A stretch of 64,000 nucleotides of DNA from an uncultured Armatimonadota bacterium (GTDB lineage: Bacteria > Armatimonadota > Fimbriimonadia > Fimbriimonadales > Fimbriimonadaceae), in assembly GCA_903904815.1 (NCBI GenBank), contig CAIVDU010000023.1, positions 51,346 to 115,345 on the forward strand, read 5' to 3'. The translations under genes and the position numbers were made by a program. Under the pieces are notes generated by a model, which worked only from the letters and a program-made list of their open reading frames with translations, searched no databases and was not told the origin of the DNA. Shown here in pieces: positions 8,345 to 17,749 of the stretch; the first letter of the stretch is position 1, and every line of letters starts with the position of its first letter.

Positions 8345-9760
8345 TCAGTAGCGGTACGACTCCGCCTTGTAGGGTCCTTCGACCGAAACTCCGATGTACT
8401 CGGCTTGCTCATTTCGAAGCACGCTGAGCTTGGCGTTCAGTTTCTTAAGCTGAAGCCTCGCGACCTTCTCATCCAAGATCTTTGGCAAGACGTAGACGCC
8501 TGGCGCATAGTCACCTCTCTTGGTCCAAAGCTCGATTTGTGCCATGACCTGGTTTGCGAAGCTGGAAGACATGACATACGATGGGTGACCGGTACCACAG
8601 CCGAGATTCACGAGTCTTCCTTTGGCCAAGAGAATGATTCGCTTCCCATCAGGGAAGATGATGTGGTCGACCTGGGGTTTGATTTCTTCCCACTCATAGT
8701 TGGAAAGGCTCGCGACATCGATCTCGCTGTCAAAGTGTCCGATGTTGCATACGATCGCCTGATCTTTCATCGCAGCCATGTGAGCATGGGTGATGACGTG
8801 AACGTTGCCGGTGCACGTCACGAAGATGTCGGCTTGAGGCGCTGCTTCTTCCATGGTGACGACGCGATATCCTTCCATCGCGGCTTGGAGGGCGCAGATC
8901 GGGTCAACTTCGGTGACCCAAACTTGGGCGCTGAGCGCTCGAAGTGCCTGAGCGCTTCCCTTCCCTACATCTCCATATCCGCAGACGACTGCCACTTTGC
9001 CGGCGATCATCACGTCAGTTGCTCGCTTGATGGCGTCGACGAGACTTTCGCGGCAGCCATACAGGTTGTCGAACTTCGACTTAGTGACGCTGTCGTTGAC
9101 GTTGAAAGCAGGGAATGGGAGTCGACCTTCCTTCTGGAGTTGATACAGTCGGTGGACTCCGGTCGTGGTCTCCTCACTGACGCCGAGAATGTTCTTTCGG
9201 ATCTCCGAGTAGTAGCCTGGCTTCTCAGCTAGGCGCTTCTTGATGGCGCCGTACAGCGCTCGCTCTTCCTCGTTTGTCGGATTGTCGATGACGCTTGGTT
9301 CGATTTCAGCCCGACTTCCCAGGAGGACGAGTAGGGTTGCGTCTCCACCGTCATCGAGGATCAGGTTCGGCGTTCCCCCGTCGCTCCACTCGAAAATTCG
9401 GTGAGTGAACTCCCAATACTCTTCCAAGCTCTCTCCCTTGAAGGCGAAGACTGGAGTACCACCAGCAGCGATTGCGGCGGCGGCGTGGTCTTGAGTGCTG
9501 AAGATGTTGCAACTTGCCCAGCGAACGTCGGCGCCGAGCGATCTAAGTGTCTCGATAAGGACGGCGGTTTGGATCGTCATGTGCAGCGATCCGGCGATGC
9601 GAGCGCCTTTGAGAATCTGTTGGGGGGCGAATTCGTCTCGGATCGCAATGAGTCCGGGCATTTCGGTCTCGGCGATTCGGATCTCTTTGCGGCCCCATTC
9701 AGCAAGGGCCATATCAGCGACGAGGAAATCGGATTGGTTGGTGGTGATCACGGAGTTCAT
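8345..9760 (-). CDS. ahcY: Adenosylhomocysteinase (S-adenosyl-L-homocysteine hydrolase)
   Basis: Hydrolyses SAH to adenosine and homocysteine with bound NAD, in the cytosol, which relieves product inhibition of methyltransferases. The 471-residue length fits the bacterial form carrying the roughly 40-residue insertion. Visible signatures are the substrate-domain [12 protein letters not shown], the NAD Rossmann loop [24 protein letters not shown] in the insertion, and the C-terminal end [10 protein letters not shown] with the Lys/Tyr that close over NAD. It is a single-gene unit behind an apparent SAH riboswitch and an overlapping terminator, so expression should rise with SAH. Confidence 0.97.
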   Translation of the reverse strand: MNSVITTNQSDFLVADMALAEWGRKEIRIAETEMPGLIAIRDEFAPQQILKGARIAGSLHMTIQTAVLIETLRSLGADVRWASCNIFSTQDHAAAAIAAGGTPVFAFKGESLEEYWEFTHRIFEWSDGGTPNLILDDGGDATLLVLLGSRAEIEPSVIDNPTNEEERALYGAIKKRLAEKPGYYSEIRKNILGVSEETTTGVHRLYQLQKEGRLPFPAFNVNDSVTKSKFDNLYGCRESLVDAIKRATDVMIAGKVAVVCGYGDVGKGSAQALRALSAQVWVTEVDPICALQAAMEGYRVVTMEEAAPQADIFVTCTGNVHVITHAHMAAMKDQAIVCNIGHFDSEIDVASLSNYEWEEIKPQVDHIIFPDGKRIILLAKGRLVNLGCGTGHPSYVMSSSFANQVMAQIELWTKRGDYAPGVYVLPKILDEKVARLQLKKLNAKLSVLRNEQAEYIGVSVEGPYKAESYRY

Positions 9761-9790
9761 GCGTTTCTCTTATCATCGGTAAGCAAACGC

Positions 9791-9827
9791 AAAAACGCTC
9801 GCGAGCCGATGTATTTGCTCACGAGCG
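9791..9827 (-). terminator. Intrinsic terminator overlapping the SAH aptamer (expression platform)
   Basis: On the minus strand CGCTCGTGAGC pairs with GCTCGCGAGCG (11 bp with one G-U) and is followed by TTTTT. The 5' arm shares bases with the 3' strand of aptamer helix P4 (9823-9828). Aptamer folding and the terminator therefore exclude each other, as expected of a SAH-activated ON switch. Confidence 0.85.
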
Positions 9828-9900
9828 CCGTTGTCCTCCGCAGAAGACTGCGGTTTGCCGAGCCTGGTCCCGATGGTTCGGGGTTGCAACGCTCCTCGAC
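9823..9900 (-). ncRNA. SAH riboswitch (ahcY motif)
   Basis: Read on the minus strand, the leader of ahcY carries the conserved blocks of the SAH aptamer in order: GTCGAGGAGCGTTGCAA, a variable hairpin (CCCGA/TCGGG), CCAGGCTCGGC, and CAACGGCGCTC. Pairings GTCGAG/CTCGGC (P1) and GAGCG/CGCTC (P4) are present, as in the known family. An extra hairpin (CCGCAG/CTGCGG) sits between P1 and P4. The position directly before ahcY supports the call. The identification is from motif recall, not a covariance search. Confidence 0.88.
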
Positions 9901-10101
9901 TGATACAGACATTATTCCATACGTCGCGTCCGCATCCAAGGTTAGCGTGACGAGGTTACGGCTCAATCGTATCCTCCCTAGGTCTTTGCGCTGAGTGAGA
10001 AAGGAGTTCGTCGGACTGGAAGCTGATTGCCGCAAAAGCGTCGACCTCGAGACCACGGACATCGGCAGTTCTGGTTCGGCTGGTAACCTTTGACGACTGC
10101 T

Positions 10102-11499
10102 ATGAGCACGCGAATCGAAAAGGACACCATGGGCCAGATTGAGGTGGAATCCACCCGATATTGGGGCGCCCAGACACAACGATCCATTCAAAACTTCCCG
10201 ATTGGACAGGATCGATACAAAATGCTCCCGTCCATCGTCCGAGCGATGGGCATCCTCAAAAAAGGCGCGGCTCAGGCAAACAAAGAGCTTGGTGAGCTTC
10301 CGGGTGACGTGGCCGATCTCATCGTGCTTGCGGCCCAGGAAGTGATGGACCACAAGCTTGACGACCACTTTCCGCTTGTAGTATTCCAGACCGGTTCTGG
10401 CACTCAGAGCAACATGAACGCTAATGAGGTCATCTCCAACCGGGCGATTGAAATTGCCGGCGGGGAAATGGGGAGCAAGTCTCCGGTGCATCCCAATGAC
10501 CACGTGAATCGTGGCCAAAGCAGCAACGACACGTTTCCGACTGCCATGCACATCGCGGTCGTCGAGGAGTTGCATCGACAGCTCTACCCCAAGGTTCAAG
10601 TCCTCCGGGATACGCTTGCAGCCAAAGCTGAGCAGTACGCTACGTTGGTTAAGGTGGGCCGGACTCACCTCCAGGACGCCACGCCCATTACGTTGGGGCA
10701 GGAGATTGGGGGCTGGGTAGCCCAGATCGACTTCTGTTTAGGAGAAGTACGGAATGCCGAAAAGGGCTTGTATGAGCTGGCTATCGGTGGCACTGCCGTG
10801 GGGACGGGCCTGAACGCCCATCCGAAATTCGGTGACCTGGCGGCCTCGTACTTTGCCTCAGAAACTGGGTTTCCGTTTGTGTCGGCAGAAAACAAGTTTG
10901 CCGCGTTATCGGCTCATGACGCCATGGTCAGCACGTCGGCAGCACTGCGAACGTTGGCGGGAGCGCTGATGAAGATTGCCAATGACGTCCGATGGTTGGC
11001 TTCTGGCCCAAGAAACGGCATTGGAGAGATCGTCATTCCCGAGAATGAACCGGGAAGCTCGATCATGCCTGGCAAGGTGAATCCGACTCAGTCCGAGGCG
11101 ATGACGATGGTGGCCGTTCAGGTGTTTGGAAATGACGCCGCAGTGGCCTTCGGAGGATCTCAGGGCAACTTCCAGCTCAACGTTTTCAAGCCGGTGATGG
11201 TCCACAACGTTTTGTCCTCGATTCAATTGTTGGGCGACACGTGTGTGGCATTTAACGACAACTGTGCAATCGGCATTGTGCCAAATGTGGAGAAAATCGA
11301 GGCCAACCTTGCCTCAAATCTCATGCAGGTCACGGCCCTCAACCGTCATATCGGCTACGACAAAGCGGCGGCCATCGCGAAGAAGGCGCACAAAGAGGGA
11401 TTGACGCTGAAGGAAGCAGCAATTGGGATGGGACACGTCACGGAAGAAGAGTTCGCCAAGTGGGTCGTACCCATTGAGATGACTTACCCGACAGCTTGA
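10102..11499 (+). CDS. fumC: Class II fumarate hydratase
   Basis: Catalyses reversible hydration of fumarate to L-malate in the TCA cycle. Starting at ATG 10102 ([11 protein letters not shown]) gives 465 residues, the usual class II length; an in-frame TTG 12 bp upstream is less likely. Motifs include [37 protein letters not shown] and, near residue 317, the superfamily signature [11 protein letters not shown] of the flexible catalytic loop. The homologous aspartase/lyase families share this signature, but overall order and length favour FumC. It is a single gene with no visible operon partner. Confidence 0.96.
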   Translation: MSTRIEKDTMGQIEVESTRYWGAQTQRSIQNFPIGQDRYKMLPSIVRAMGILKKGAAQANKELGELPGDVADLIVLAAQEVMDHKLDDHFPLVVFQTGSGTQSNMNANEVISNRAIEIAGGEMGSKSPVHPNDHVNRGQSSNDTFPTAMHIAVVEELHRQLYPKVQVLRDTLAAKAEQYATLVKVGRTHLQDATPITLGQEIGGWVAQIDFCLGEVRNAEKGLYELAIGGTAVGTGLNAHPKFGDLAASYFASETGFPFVSAENKFAALSAHDAMVSTSAALRTLAGALMKIANDVRWLASGPRNGIGEIVIPENEPGSSIMPGKVNPTQSEAMTMVAVQVFGNDAAVAFGGSQGNFQLNVFKPVMVHNVLSSIQLLGDTCVAFNDNCAIGIVPNVEKIEANLASNLMQVTALNRHIGYDKAAAIAKKAHKEGLTLKEAAIGMGHVTEEEFAKWVVPIEMTYPTA

Positions 11500-11711
11500 G
11501 ATGAAGCGATCCGATTTGAACAGGTGTCGCTGGCGCGACGCAGTTTCGACCGGAAGCTACCTCTCCCTACCCTTCCACCAGCGGAGAGGATCCAGTTCAG
11601 ATGTTGGGACCTGGACATGGAGAGGGAGCCGAATTTCCTTTGGCTTGAGCTAGAGCGAGCGCTTATCCGGGCCGTCGATGCACCCGCAAAAATACTTGGA
11701 CAGCATCGGTG

Positions 11712-11737
11712 TGCTCCGATATTGTAAGGTCGGAGCA
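11712..11737 (+). promoter_or_regulatory. Inverted repeat covering the ribosome-binding site of the GH3 gene
   Basis: TGCTCCGA, 10 nt, TCGGAGCA lies just before ATG 11742. The GGAG ribosome-binding core sits inside the 3' arm, so it could be a translational hairpin or an operator. The rest of the 242-bp gap after fumC shows nothing assignable. Confidence 0.45.
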
Positions 11738-11741
11738 ATCC

Positions 11742-14006
11742 ATGTCCCTATCGAATGATCGACGCGTTGACGAGCTCCTGGCTAAGATGACTCTCACCGA
11801 GAAGGTGGGGCAGCTTAACCAGAAGATGTTGGGGTGGAACGCCTACCGTAGGGAAGGCGATCGCATTGAGCTGACCGAAGCCTTCCATTCCGAGGTCGCC
11901 AAGTACGGTGGGATGGGGGCTCTCTACGGATTATTTCGTGCAGACCCTTGGTCTGCTGTCACTTTTTCCACTGGACTCGGCGCCAAAGAGAGTGCCAAGG
12001 TCGCGAATCAGATTCAGCGGTACGTTCGGGAGAACACCCGATTGGGAATTCCCGTTCTGCTTTCCGAGGAGTGTCCTCACGGTCACATGGCGATCGACGG
12101 CACCTTGTTGCCGACAAACGTCGGAATTGGATCGACTTGGAATCCCGATCTCTATCGAAAAGCTACCGAATTGGTGGCCAAGGAAGTGAGGAGTCGGGGA
12201 GCCCACCTGGGGCTGATTTCGACGCTCGACATGGCGCGCGACCCTCGATGGGGACGTACCGAAGAGTGCTTTAGCGAGGACCCATACCTTGCCGCTCACC
12301 TTGCGGAGGCCGCCATTGAGGGGCTTCAGGGTCATGGAAGGGCCCACATCGGAAGCCAAGACGGAATTGCGGCGGTCGCGAAGCATTTTGCGGGGCAGGG
12401 CGGCGGCGAAGGCGGAAGAAACGCGGCCCCGGTCGCGATTGGTGAACGCGAGTTGCACGAGATCCACCTGCCCGCCGCTCATGCGGCGATTAAGGCAGGG
12501 GCGATGTCGGTGATGGCTGCTTACAATGAAATCGATGGTGTTCTCTGTCACGCCAATCCAAAACTGCTCACCAAGCTACTGAGAGACAAATGGGGGTTCG
12601 ATGGTTTCGTCATGTCGGACGGCGTCGCACTTGATCGGTTGGTTTCTTTGGCTGGCTCCAAGGCGAAGGCAGGGCGGATGGCCCTTCATGCCGGCGTCGA
12701 TCTCAGTCTTTGGGACAACGTTTTCCCCGACTTGGAGCAGGCAGTCGCTAGCGGAGTGGTTCCAATCAATCTTGTCGATCAGGCGGTTCGAAGGGTCCTT
12801 CGAGCTAAGTTCGAACTGGGGCTCTTCGAGGAGCCTTTCGTGGATGAGGATCGGTGGCAAGTGGCAGTCGGGTTCGAAGAGATCCAGCATACGTCGCTTC
12901 AACTGGCGCGCGAGTCGCTCGTTCTGTTGGAGAACCCCCAAGGTCTGCTCCCCCTGGCAATGACGGGATCGATTGCGGTCATTGGTCCGAATGCCGACTC
13001 GCTCTACTCCCAGCTGGGCGACTACACCCCGCCCCAAAGGCCAGACACCGGTCACACGGTTCGAAAGGGAGTTTTTGACGTAGCAGGTTCTTCGGTTCGG
13101 GTGGGATATGCGCACGGCTGTGGGGTGATGGATCCCTCGAGGGCTGGGTTCGAACAGGCGATCCTGACGGCTAAGCAAGCTGACGTGGTGATTCTCGTGT
13201 TGGGAGGGTCGAGCGAGAGGGATTTTGGCGTTCAGTTTGATTCAAATGGCGCGGCCATCCTGGACGAGCGAAAGCGAGAAATGGATTGCGGCGAAGGTGT
13301 CGACGTCTCAAATATTGAACTACCGGGCGTGCAACTCGAACTTGCCCGAGAGTTGAAAGCGCTGGGCAAGCCGATCATTGGGGTCTTGATTCAAGGAAGA
13401 CCCTACGCCCTAGGCGACCTACCGGAACTTTGCGACGCCCTGATCTGCGCTTGGTACCCAGGCCCGTTTGGCGGCATTGCGATCGCCGAAGCCATTTTCG
13501 GAAAGCTCAACCCCAGCGGACGTTTGCCGGTTTCGATTGCACGGTCATCGGGGCAGCTTCCCGTTTTTTACAACCGGAAAGAGGGCTCTGGAGACCTTCC
13601 TTACCTCGATCTCGCGAAGGGGACACGCTATCCATTCGGCTATGGTTTGGGGTTCTCGAAGATCGTATACTCGCAATTACGGATTGCCGGAACGCCCGAC
13701 AAACACACTTTTCACGTATCGGCCACCATCGAAAACGTTGGCCTATTCGCAGGCTTTGAGGTCGTCCAGTTATACATCAGCCGGGAACAGGGTTCAGTGA
13801 CGCCTCGGAGGAGAGAACTTAAGGGGCTGAAGAAGGTCTGGATCGAGCCGGGCCAAACCACGTCGGTGGAGTTCGTGCTTGGCCATGAGGAGCTTGGAGT
13901 CTGGAACTATGAAATGCATTTCGGACTGGAGGCTGGTCGAGTACAGGTGATGGTGGGAGGAGATTCTCGGAGTTCTCGATTGCAGGGTGCTTTGACAATC
14001 GACTAG
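11742..14006 (+). CDS. Glycoside hydrolase family 3 beta-glycosidase, cytoplasmic
   Basis: Starting at ATG 11742 (MSLSNDRRVDELL), supported by GGAG 8 bp upstream, gives a 754-residue protein without signal peptide. Domain order is the classic GH3 one: a TIM-barrel (MTLTEKVGQL; DPRWGRTEECFSEDPYL; KHFAGQGGGEGG), the nucleophile Asp293 in GFVMSDGV, an alpha/beta sandwich from about residue 400, and a fibronectin-III-like C-terminus from about 640. It would act on imported oligosaccharides, as a beta-glucosidase or beta-xylosidase; specificity cannot be read from sequence. It is distinct from the exported GH3-PA14 enzyme at 43.7 kb. Confidence 0.92.
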   Translation: MSLSNDRRVDELLAKMTLTEKVGQLNQKMLGWNAYRREGDRIELTEAFHSEVAKYGGMGALYGLFRADPWSAVTFSTGLGAKESAKVANQIQRYVRENTRLGIPVLLSEECPHGHMAIDGTLLPTNVGIGSTWNPDLYRKATELVAKEVRSRGAHLGLISTLDMARDPRWGRTEECFSEDPYLAAHLAEAAIEGLQGHGRAHIGSQDGIAAVAKHFAGQGGGEGGRNAAPVAIGERELHEIHLPAAHAAIKAGAMSVMAAYNEIDGVLCHANPKLLTKLLRDKWGFDGFVMSDGVALDRLVSLAGSKAKAGRMALHAGVDLSLWDNVFPDLEQAVASGVVPINLVDQAVRRVLRAKFELGLFEEPFVDEDRWQVAVGFEEIQHTSLQLARESLVLLENPQGLLPLAMTGSIAVIGPNADSLYSQLGDYTPPQRPDTGHTVRKGVFDVAGSSVRVGYAHGCGVMDPSRAGFEQAILTAKQADVVILVLGGSSERDFGVQFDSNGAAILDERKREMDCGEGVDVSNIELPGVQLELARELKALGKPIIGVLIQGRPYALGDLPELCDALICAWYPGPFGGIAIAEAIFGKLNPSGRLPVSIARSSGQLPVFYNRKEGSGDLPYLDLAKGTRYPFGYGLGFSKIVYSQLRIAGTPDKHTFHVSATIENVGLFAGFEVVQLYISREQGSVTPRRRELKGLKKVWIEPGQTTSVEFVLGHEELGVWNYEMHFGLEAGRVQVMVGGDSRSSRLQGALTID

Positions 14007-14084
14007 GGATTCCCTCAACTTCAGACAGTTTTCATCCCGATTTGAGAACCTGTTGGGGCGAACCCGAACTGGGACGGAAAACTG

Positions 14085-14990
14085 ATGGATAACGACGACT
14101 CGATCATAGGCAGGATTTACACACGACGAGAGGCACTTGCGCAAGCGGCAAAAGCCGGTTTCGGTTTGGCGCTGACCGGGGGGGCCGTCGCGATGACTCG
14201 AGGTGGGATCCTCCAAGCAACTACTCCAAAGGTGCACCTTGTGGCTAGCCCCGTGCTTACCGAAGGCCCGTTCTTCGTGGACGAGAAGCTGAACCGCTCG
14301 AATCTCATCGGAGACACCACCCGAGAGTCCGTAACTCGCGGAATCCCCCTCGATCTTAAATTCACGGTCTATAAGGCTAAGGAAGACGTTTTTGAGCCGA
14401 TGGTGGGAGTGCACGTGGACGTTTGGCATGCCGATGGACACGGGGTCTATTCGGATGAATCCAACCCGATGAATGAGGAGAATACGGCCCACTCGAATTG
14501 GCTTCGGGGATACCAGGTGTCGGATGCCAAGGGTGCCGTCCAGTTCCGAACGATCATCCCTGGCTGGTACATGAGTCGGACCGCCCATATCCATTTTAAG
14601 GTTCGACAGTTCTCTGATGCAGGGAAGGTCACGGCCGAATTTAACTCTCAGTTGTTCTTCGACGACACATTCTTGGACAAGCTCTACGAGGTTGAACCCT
14701 ATAACTCGCGCGGCGAACGCCAAATGCGAAACAATGCGGACAACATCTTTATGAAACGCCAAGTCGACGGTTCAGTGGCCGGGCATCACCTGACCTTAAC
14801 CGCCGAAAAGAACGCGGTTACGGGCGGCTACTCCGCTCACTACGCTATCGCACTCACCAAAGGCAACTTAAGCGCGGGCGGCACTAGAGGTTTCGGAGGG
14901 CCAGGTGGACCGGGGACGCCATGGAAGCCACCCAAGGAAGGTTTTGGGCCGTTTGACGGCGGCCTTCCACCCAAAGGCAAAAGAGGTTAG
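14085..14990 (+). CDS. Tat-exported intradiol ring-cleavage dioxygenase homologue
   Basis: A 301-residue protein. The N-terminus carries a twin-arginine type signal (YTRREALAQAAKAGFGLAL, residues 12-30), so it is probably exported folded with its metal. The core resembles protocatechuate 3,4-dioxygenase: the GPFF segment, VDVWHADGHGVYSDES, and the non-heme Fe(III) ligand set Tyr122, Tyr162, His168 and His170 (GWYMSRTAHIHFKV). The C-terminus is a Gly/Pro-rich tail. Exported members of this family are common but few have a known substrate, so aromatic ring cleavage is a family expectation only. It converges with a 4-bp overlap on the DUF2252 gene. Confidence 0.88.
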   Translation: MDNDDSIIGRIYTRREALAQAAKAGFGLALTGGAVAMTRGGILQATTPKVHLVASPVLTEGPFFVDEKLNRSNLIGDTTRESVTRGIPLDLKFTVYKAKEDVFEPMVGVHVDVWHADGHGVYSDESNPMNEENTAHSNWLRGYQVSDAKGAVQFRTIIPGWYMSRTAHIHFKVRQFSDAGKVTAEFNSQLFFDDTFLDKLYEVEPYNSRGERQMRNNADNIFMKRQVDGSVAGHHLTLTAEKNAVTGGYSAHYAIALTKGNLSAGGTRGFGGPGGPGTPWKPPKEGFGPFDGGLPPKGKRG

Positions 14991-16087
14991 GCGCCGATAT
15001 TTCCTTGTTTGAAGGCCTCGCGCCAAGCCTCGGCATCTTCCTCGACGGAGTCAGCTAGGGCTTCAGCCGTTTTTCTAAGCCACTTCTTTGATCGTCCTTT
15101 CAGGTCCTCTTGGATCTCCTGGACGGCCTTCGGGGTGGCTAGGTGGACATTTGCGGTTTCCAAGCCCATCGCGTGGACAAGCACAATTTCTTGATGCTCC
15201 TTGCTCCAGTCTTCGAGAGGAATTCGGGTGCAGTGGGGGGCTAAACGACGGACGAGCCACTTTCCGAGCAGGGCGACATGAGGGTCTTGACACCTGACCG
15301 AACTCCGGAGGAGGTTCTCGTACTGAATTGGGTGAGGCTCCTTCTCCTTCTTCGCCCAGTAGGCGGCCGAGCCGGTCATTCGCTTTGCCTCGCGGGCGAT
15401 CATGCCTCCTTCGACTTCAGCAAGCACTACATATCGAGGTCTTCCAAGGCTACCGAGCCCGGCACGCCGCACTCGGGGAGACTCCGAGGCGCAGCCTTGA
15501 GGGAGCGATTTGCCGATGGCGGCGATGGCCTCGGCCATTTCCGGGCCGCTCGCCGCATCGAGTGACTTCATCTTTGACCAGAAGTGATCCGGAGTTCTCA
15601 GTGACGAAGTCGCCATTCGACGAAGCTCCGGGTGGTGTTCTTCCAAGACGAAGGGGCACCCTCCCGTTTCGAGTCCTTTTGCGTATCCGTCGGTGATGGC
15701 CTCGCACGCATCTTGGAGATCGAACAGCAACCGTTCTTCACGAATGGCAAGCGCTGCGCTTGCCGCCAAGCGGATTAAATCATTTGTGTAGGGCAGAGAG
15801 GCTGCCTCGTCGAAATCGTTGAGGCCCCAAACCAGTCGACCTTCGAGGTCTCGCCAAGTGCCGAAGTTCTCAATGTGTAGATCGCCGACAGTTAGAATGC
15901 TGGGACCACCGCCGGCCTTGTCGCATTTCTTTGCCCACGTTTGCGCCCATCGAAAGTAAGTCGCCCGAAAGAACGAGAAGGTCGTGCTCGCCATCTGCTC
16001 GTGCTTGTAGGTGAGATCGGACTCCACGAGCGGCATCTGGGTGCGCAGCCAATCTTCGTATTTCTGGTTGGCCTTGAGAATGTTCAC
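14987..16087 (-). CDS. DUF2252 family protein
   Basis: A 366-residue protein matching DUF2252, an uncharacterised family with a protein-kinase-like fold. Recognisable blocks are the RATYFRW segment, VGDLHIENFGTWRDLEGRLV and WGLNDFDEA (residues about 67-95), the likely active-site-like region. No signal or membrane segment. The GTG start lacks a Shine-Dalgarno sequence and has a TAACAT box 9 nt upstream. It overlaps the dioxygenase stop by 4 bp. Function unknown. Confidence 0.88.
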   Translation of the reverse strand: MNILKANQKYEDWLRTQMPLVESDLTYKHEQMASTTFSFFRATYFRWAQTWAKKCDKAGGGPSILTVGDLHIENFGTWRDLEGRLVWGLNDFDEAASLPYTNDLIRLAASAALAIREERLLFDLQDACEAITDGYAKGLETGGCPFVLEEHHPELRRMATSSLRTPDHFWSKMKSLDAASGPEMAEAIAAIGKSLPQGCASESPRVRRAGLGSLGRPRYVVLAEVEGGMIAREAKRMTGSAAYWAKKEKEPHPIQYENLLRSSVRCQDPHVALLGKWLVRRLAPHCTRIPLEDWSKEHQEIVLVHAMGLETANVHLATPKAVQEIQEDLKGRSKKWLRKTAEALADSVEEDAEAWREAFKQGNIGA

Positions 16088-16147
16088 GTGAGGTTGATGT
16101 TAGTCGATTCCGTCTCTGCACCTTTGGGTACGGGCAGGGGACTCCAA

Positions 16148-16188
16148 CAACACATGGGCTGACCTGGTCGAGGTCAGCCCATGTGTTG
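16148..16188 (-). terminator. Strong hairpin after the PadR/HAAS operon
   Basis: Perfect 18-bp inverted repeat (arms 16148-16165 and 16171-16188, 5-nt loop), 18 bp past the stop of the membrane gene. There is no T-tract. Confidence 0.7.
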
Positions 16189-16205
16189 ACTCGAGTCGCT
16201 TCCGG

Positions 16206-17285
16206 TTACGAGCGAGCGATTCGTGGCTGAGCGGCTCGCCGGCGCGGCTCTGGGATCCACTCGAAGCTTGCGATTCGGTTGAACAAGAAGGCGATGAGCA
16301 TCCAGATAGAAGTTAACACGGTGCCCACAAGAATGCCTCCGAAGAGGTTATCAGTGTCGTAACGGCGATTTTCCGATAGCAAACTAATTGCCTGATTCAG
16401 CCGTTCGAGCCCGTCATTCCTACTGAAGAACACCCGCTGACCTGATTTCGCGAAGTCTCTCCATTGCTGGCGGGCTTTCGTCGTTGTGGCGAACGTGGTC
16501 GTTATGATTGTGCTTGCCTGGAACGACAACCCGGTGACTGACGAAGAACCTATTCCCAGTAGGGTGGGCGCATTTCGCAATCCCCCATCTATGTCATTCG
16601 AAATCGTGTATTCATAGCCCCAATCTCCTTTTTCCGGTGCGACGATTCCGCTTGGGGTTCGCAGTTCGGTCGGGATGTGTCTCCCCAGGTTTCCGAGCCC
16701 CCAGGCTTTGCCAACTTGAAACAAATGTCGTACCTCTTCGGCTCGGATCTTGCCAGCTTTGAGCGCGGCAATGACCTCCGCTTTATCGGATCGCTTGGCA
16801 AACTCTGCGCGGATACCATAAAACTCGTAACTCGCGATGCCAGAAAGCGAGGCAAAGCAGAACGTAAATAGGGCTCCGAAGGCCAGCCCGGGGAATTGTC
16901 CCTTTCGGAAGCAGAGGAGTGCGGATAGGATAAGACTGGCCAACCCAAGGACTCCGGCGATGGTTCTGGAATCGTTCGATCCAACTACCATGGACGCGCC
17001 GACCACGATCGTCGCGCCGACGACGACGAGTACGGGCGCTGCCCAGTTGGCACGGGTCACTGGCTTTTCTTTGGGCTTGCCGGCGAGAGTATCCAACTGG
17101 CCGAATCTCTGGATCGCGGCCTGCTCTGCTTGAATTTCATCCATTCCAGCGAGCATCAGCTCCTGCTTGATCATGGTGACGTGATCTTCGGTCTGATTCA
17201 GGAGTTCGAACGTCGCTTCGGGGCTCATGCGCTTGTCGAGGCTTCGTTCTAGTTCGACGAGATACCAATCAAGATACTTTCCCAT
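16206..17285 (-). CDS. HAAS-domain (permease prefix domain 1-like) membrane protein, PadR partner
   Basis: A 359-residue protein. Residues 1-70 (YLDWYLVELERSLDKR through QAAIQRFGQLD) are a cytoplasmic helical domain like the HAAS/permease-prefix domains that commonly follow PadR genes. Then come three or four hydrophobic segments (about 82-100, 107-125, 132-152), a long polar region (about 155-325) and a last membrane segment (about 325-345). The start has a very good GGAGGTGAGAG site and overlaps the PadR gene by 17 bp, so the pair is coupled. It is probably a signalling or membrane-stress protein whose level PadR controls. Exact role unknown. Confidence 0.75.
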   Translation of the reverse strand: MGKYLDWYLVELERSLDKRMSPEATFELLNQTEDHVTMIKQELMLAGMDEIQAEQAAIQRFGQLDTLAGKPKEKPVTRANWAAPVLVVVGATIVVGASMVVGSNDSRTIAGVLGLASLILSALLCFRKGQFPGLAFGALFTFCFASLSGIASYEFYGIRAEFAKRSDKAEVIAALKAGKIRAEEVRHLFQVGKAWGLGNLGRHIPTELRTPSGIVAPEKGDWGYEYTISNDIDGGLRNAPTLLGIGSSSVTGLSFQASTIITTTFATTTKARQQWRDFAKSGQRVFFSRNDGLERLNQAISLLSENRRYDTDNLFGGILVGTVLTSIWMLIAFLFNRIASFEWIPEPRRRAAQPRIARS

Positions 17286-17616
17286 CTCTCACCTCCGTTG
17301 CCAGGCCAGGAACCAGGATGAGGTTGACCGCCTCTGAGAATTTGACCCAGGAGGATCGCTTCGATTCGAGTTCTCGTCGCCCGTCGGCGGTGAGTCGATA
17401 GACTTTTCGCGGGGGCCGTCCTTCCTGGGGCTCCCATTCGGCCTCTACAAAGCCGTCCTCTTCCAATGTTTTCAGCGCCGGATAGAGGCGATTTTCCCCC
17501 AACTCCAAGGCGCTGGCGCTCAGCTTTTTGACTCGCCGGGCGATCTCGTATCCGTGGGCGGGGCTATCTTGAAGCACTCCCAGCACGAGCGCTTCCAGGT
17601 CAGTTTTGAATCCCAT
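17269..17616 (-). CDS. PadR family transcriptional regulator
   Basis: A 115-residue winged-helix regulator. Residues 8-75 match PadR: DLEALVLGVLQDSPAHGYEIARRV, then the recognition segment ELGENRLYPALKTLEEDGFVEAEWE, and the wing EGRPPRKVYRLTADGRREL. The ATG has an AGGAGG-like site (plus-strand 17622-17627). An operator-like repeat overlaps its own -10 box, so autorepression is likely. Coupled to the downstream HAAS membrane protein. The inducer is unknown. Confidence 0.92.
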   Translation of the reverse strand: MGFKTDLEALVLGVLQDSPAHGYEIARRVKKLSASALELGENRLYPALKTLEEDGFVEAEWEPQEGRPPRKVYRLTADGRRELESKRSSWVKFSEAVNLILVPGLATEVRDGKVS

Positions 17617-17631
17617 TCACTACCTCCATGT

Positions 17632-17667
17632 TGGATGCATATTACATCCAGTTTGGATGGTCGGCAA
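17632..17667 (-). promoter_or_regulatory. padR promoter with overlapping PadR operator
   Basis: On the minus strand a -35 TTGCCG (17662-17667), exactly 17 bp, and a -10 TAATAT (17639-17644). The -10 lies inside the spacer of an inverted repeat TGGATG, 7 nt, CATCCA (17632-17650), with a further TTGGATGG copy at 17653-17660. A repressor bound here would block the promoter. Confidence 0.75.
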
Positions 17668-17749
17668 GCCTTCCCAGGAAAAATGTTGGGATTCAGTACA
17701 CTCTTGTGGTGACTAACGGGCCGTTCGTGGTTCGAGCGGAGAATAAGAG

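Larger units (their letters stand above)
9761..10101. other. Divergent ahcY-fumC intergenic region
   Basis: No protein gene is supported here. The left part holds the SAH riboswitch and its terminator. The stretch 9901-10101 must contain the ahcY promoter on the minus strand and the fumC promoter on the plus strand. No confident -35/-10 pair could be assigned. Confidence 0.6.

Noticed and set aside
8405..9232. 275-codon plus-strand frame antisense to ahcY
   Set aside because: Exact shadow of a strongly conserved enzyme; its translation has no family features.
9757..10668. 303-codon minus-strand frame over the fumC promoter and 5' half
   Set aside because: It is antisense to fumC and covers the riboswitch region; Arg/Ser/His-rich composition.
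11524..11727. 67-codon frame between fumC and the GH3 gene
   Set aside because: No ribosome-binding site, no recognisable features, and it runs into the GH3 control repeat.
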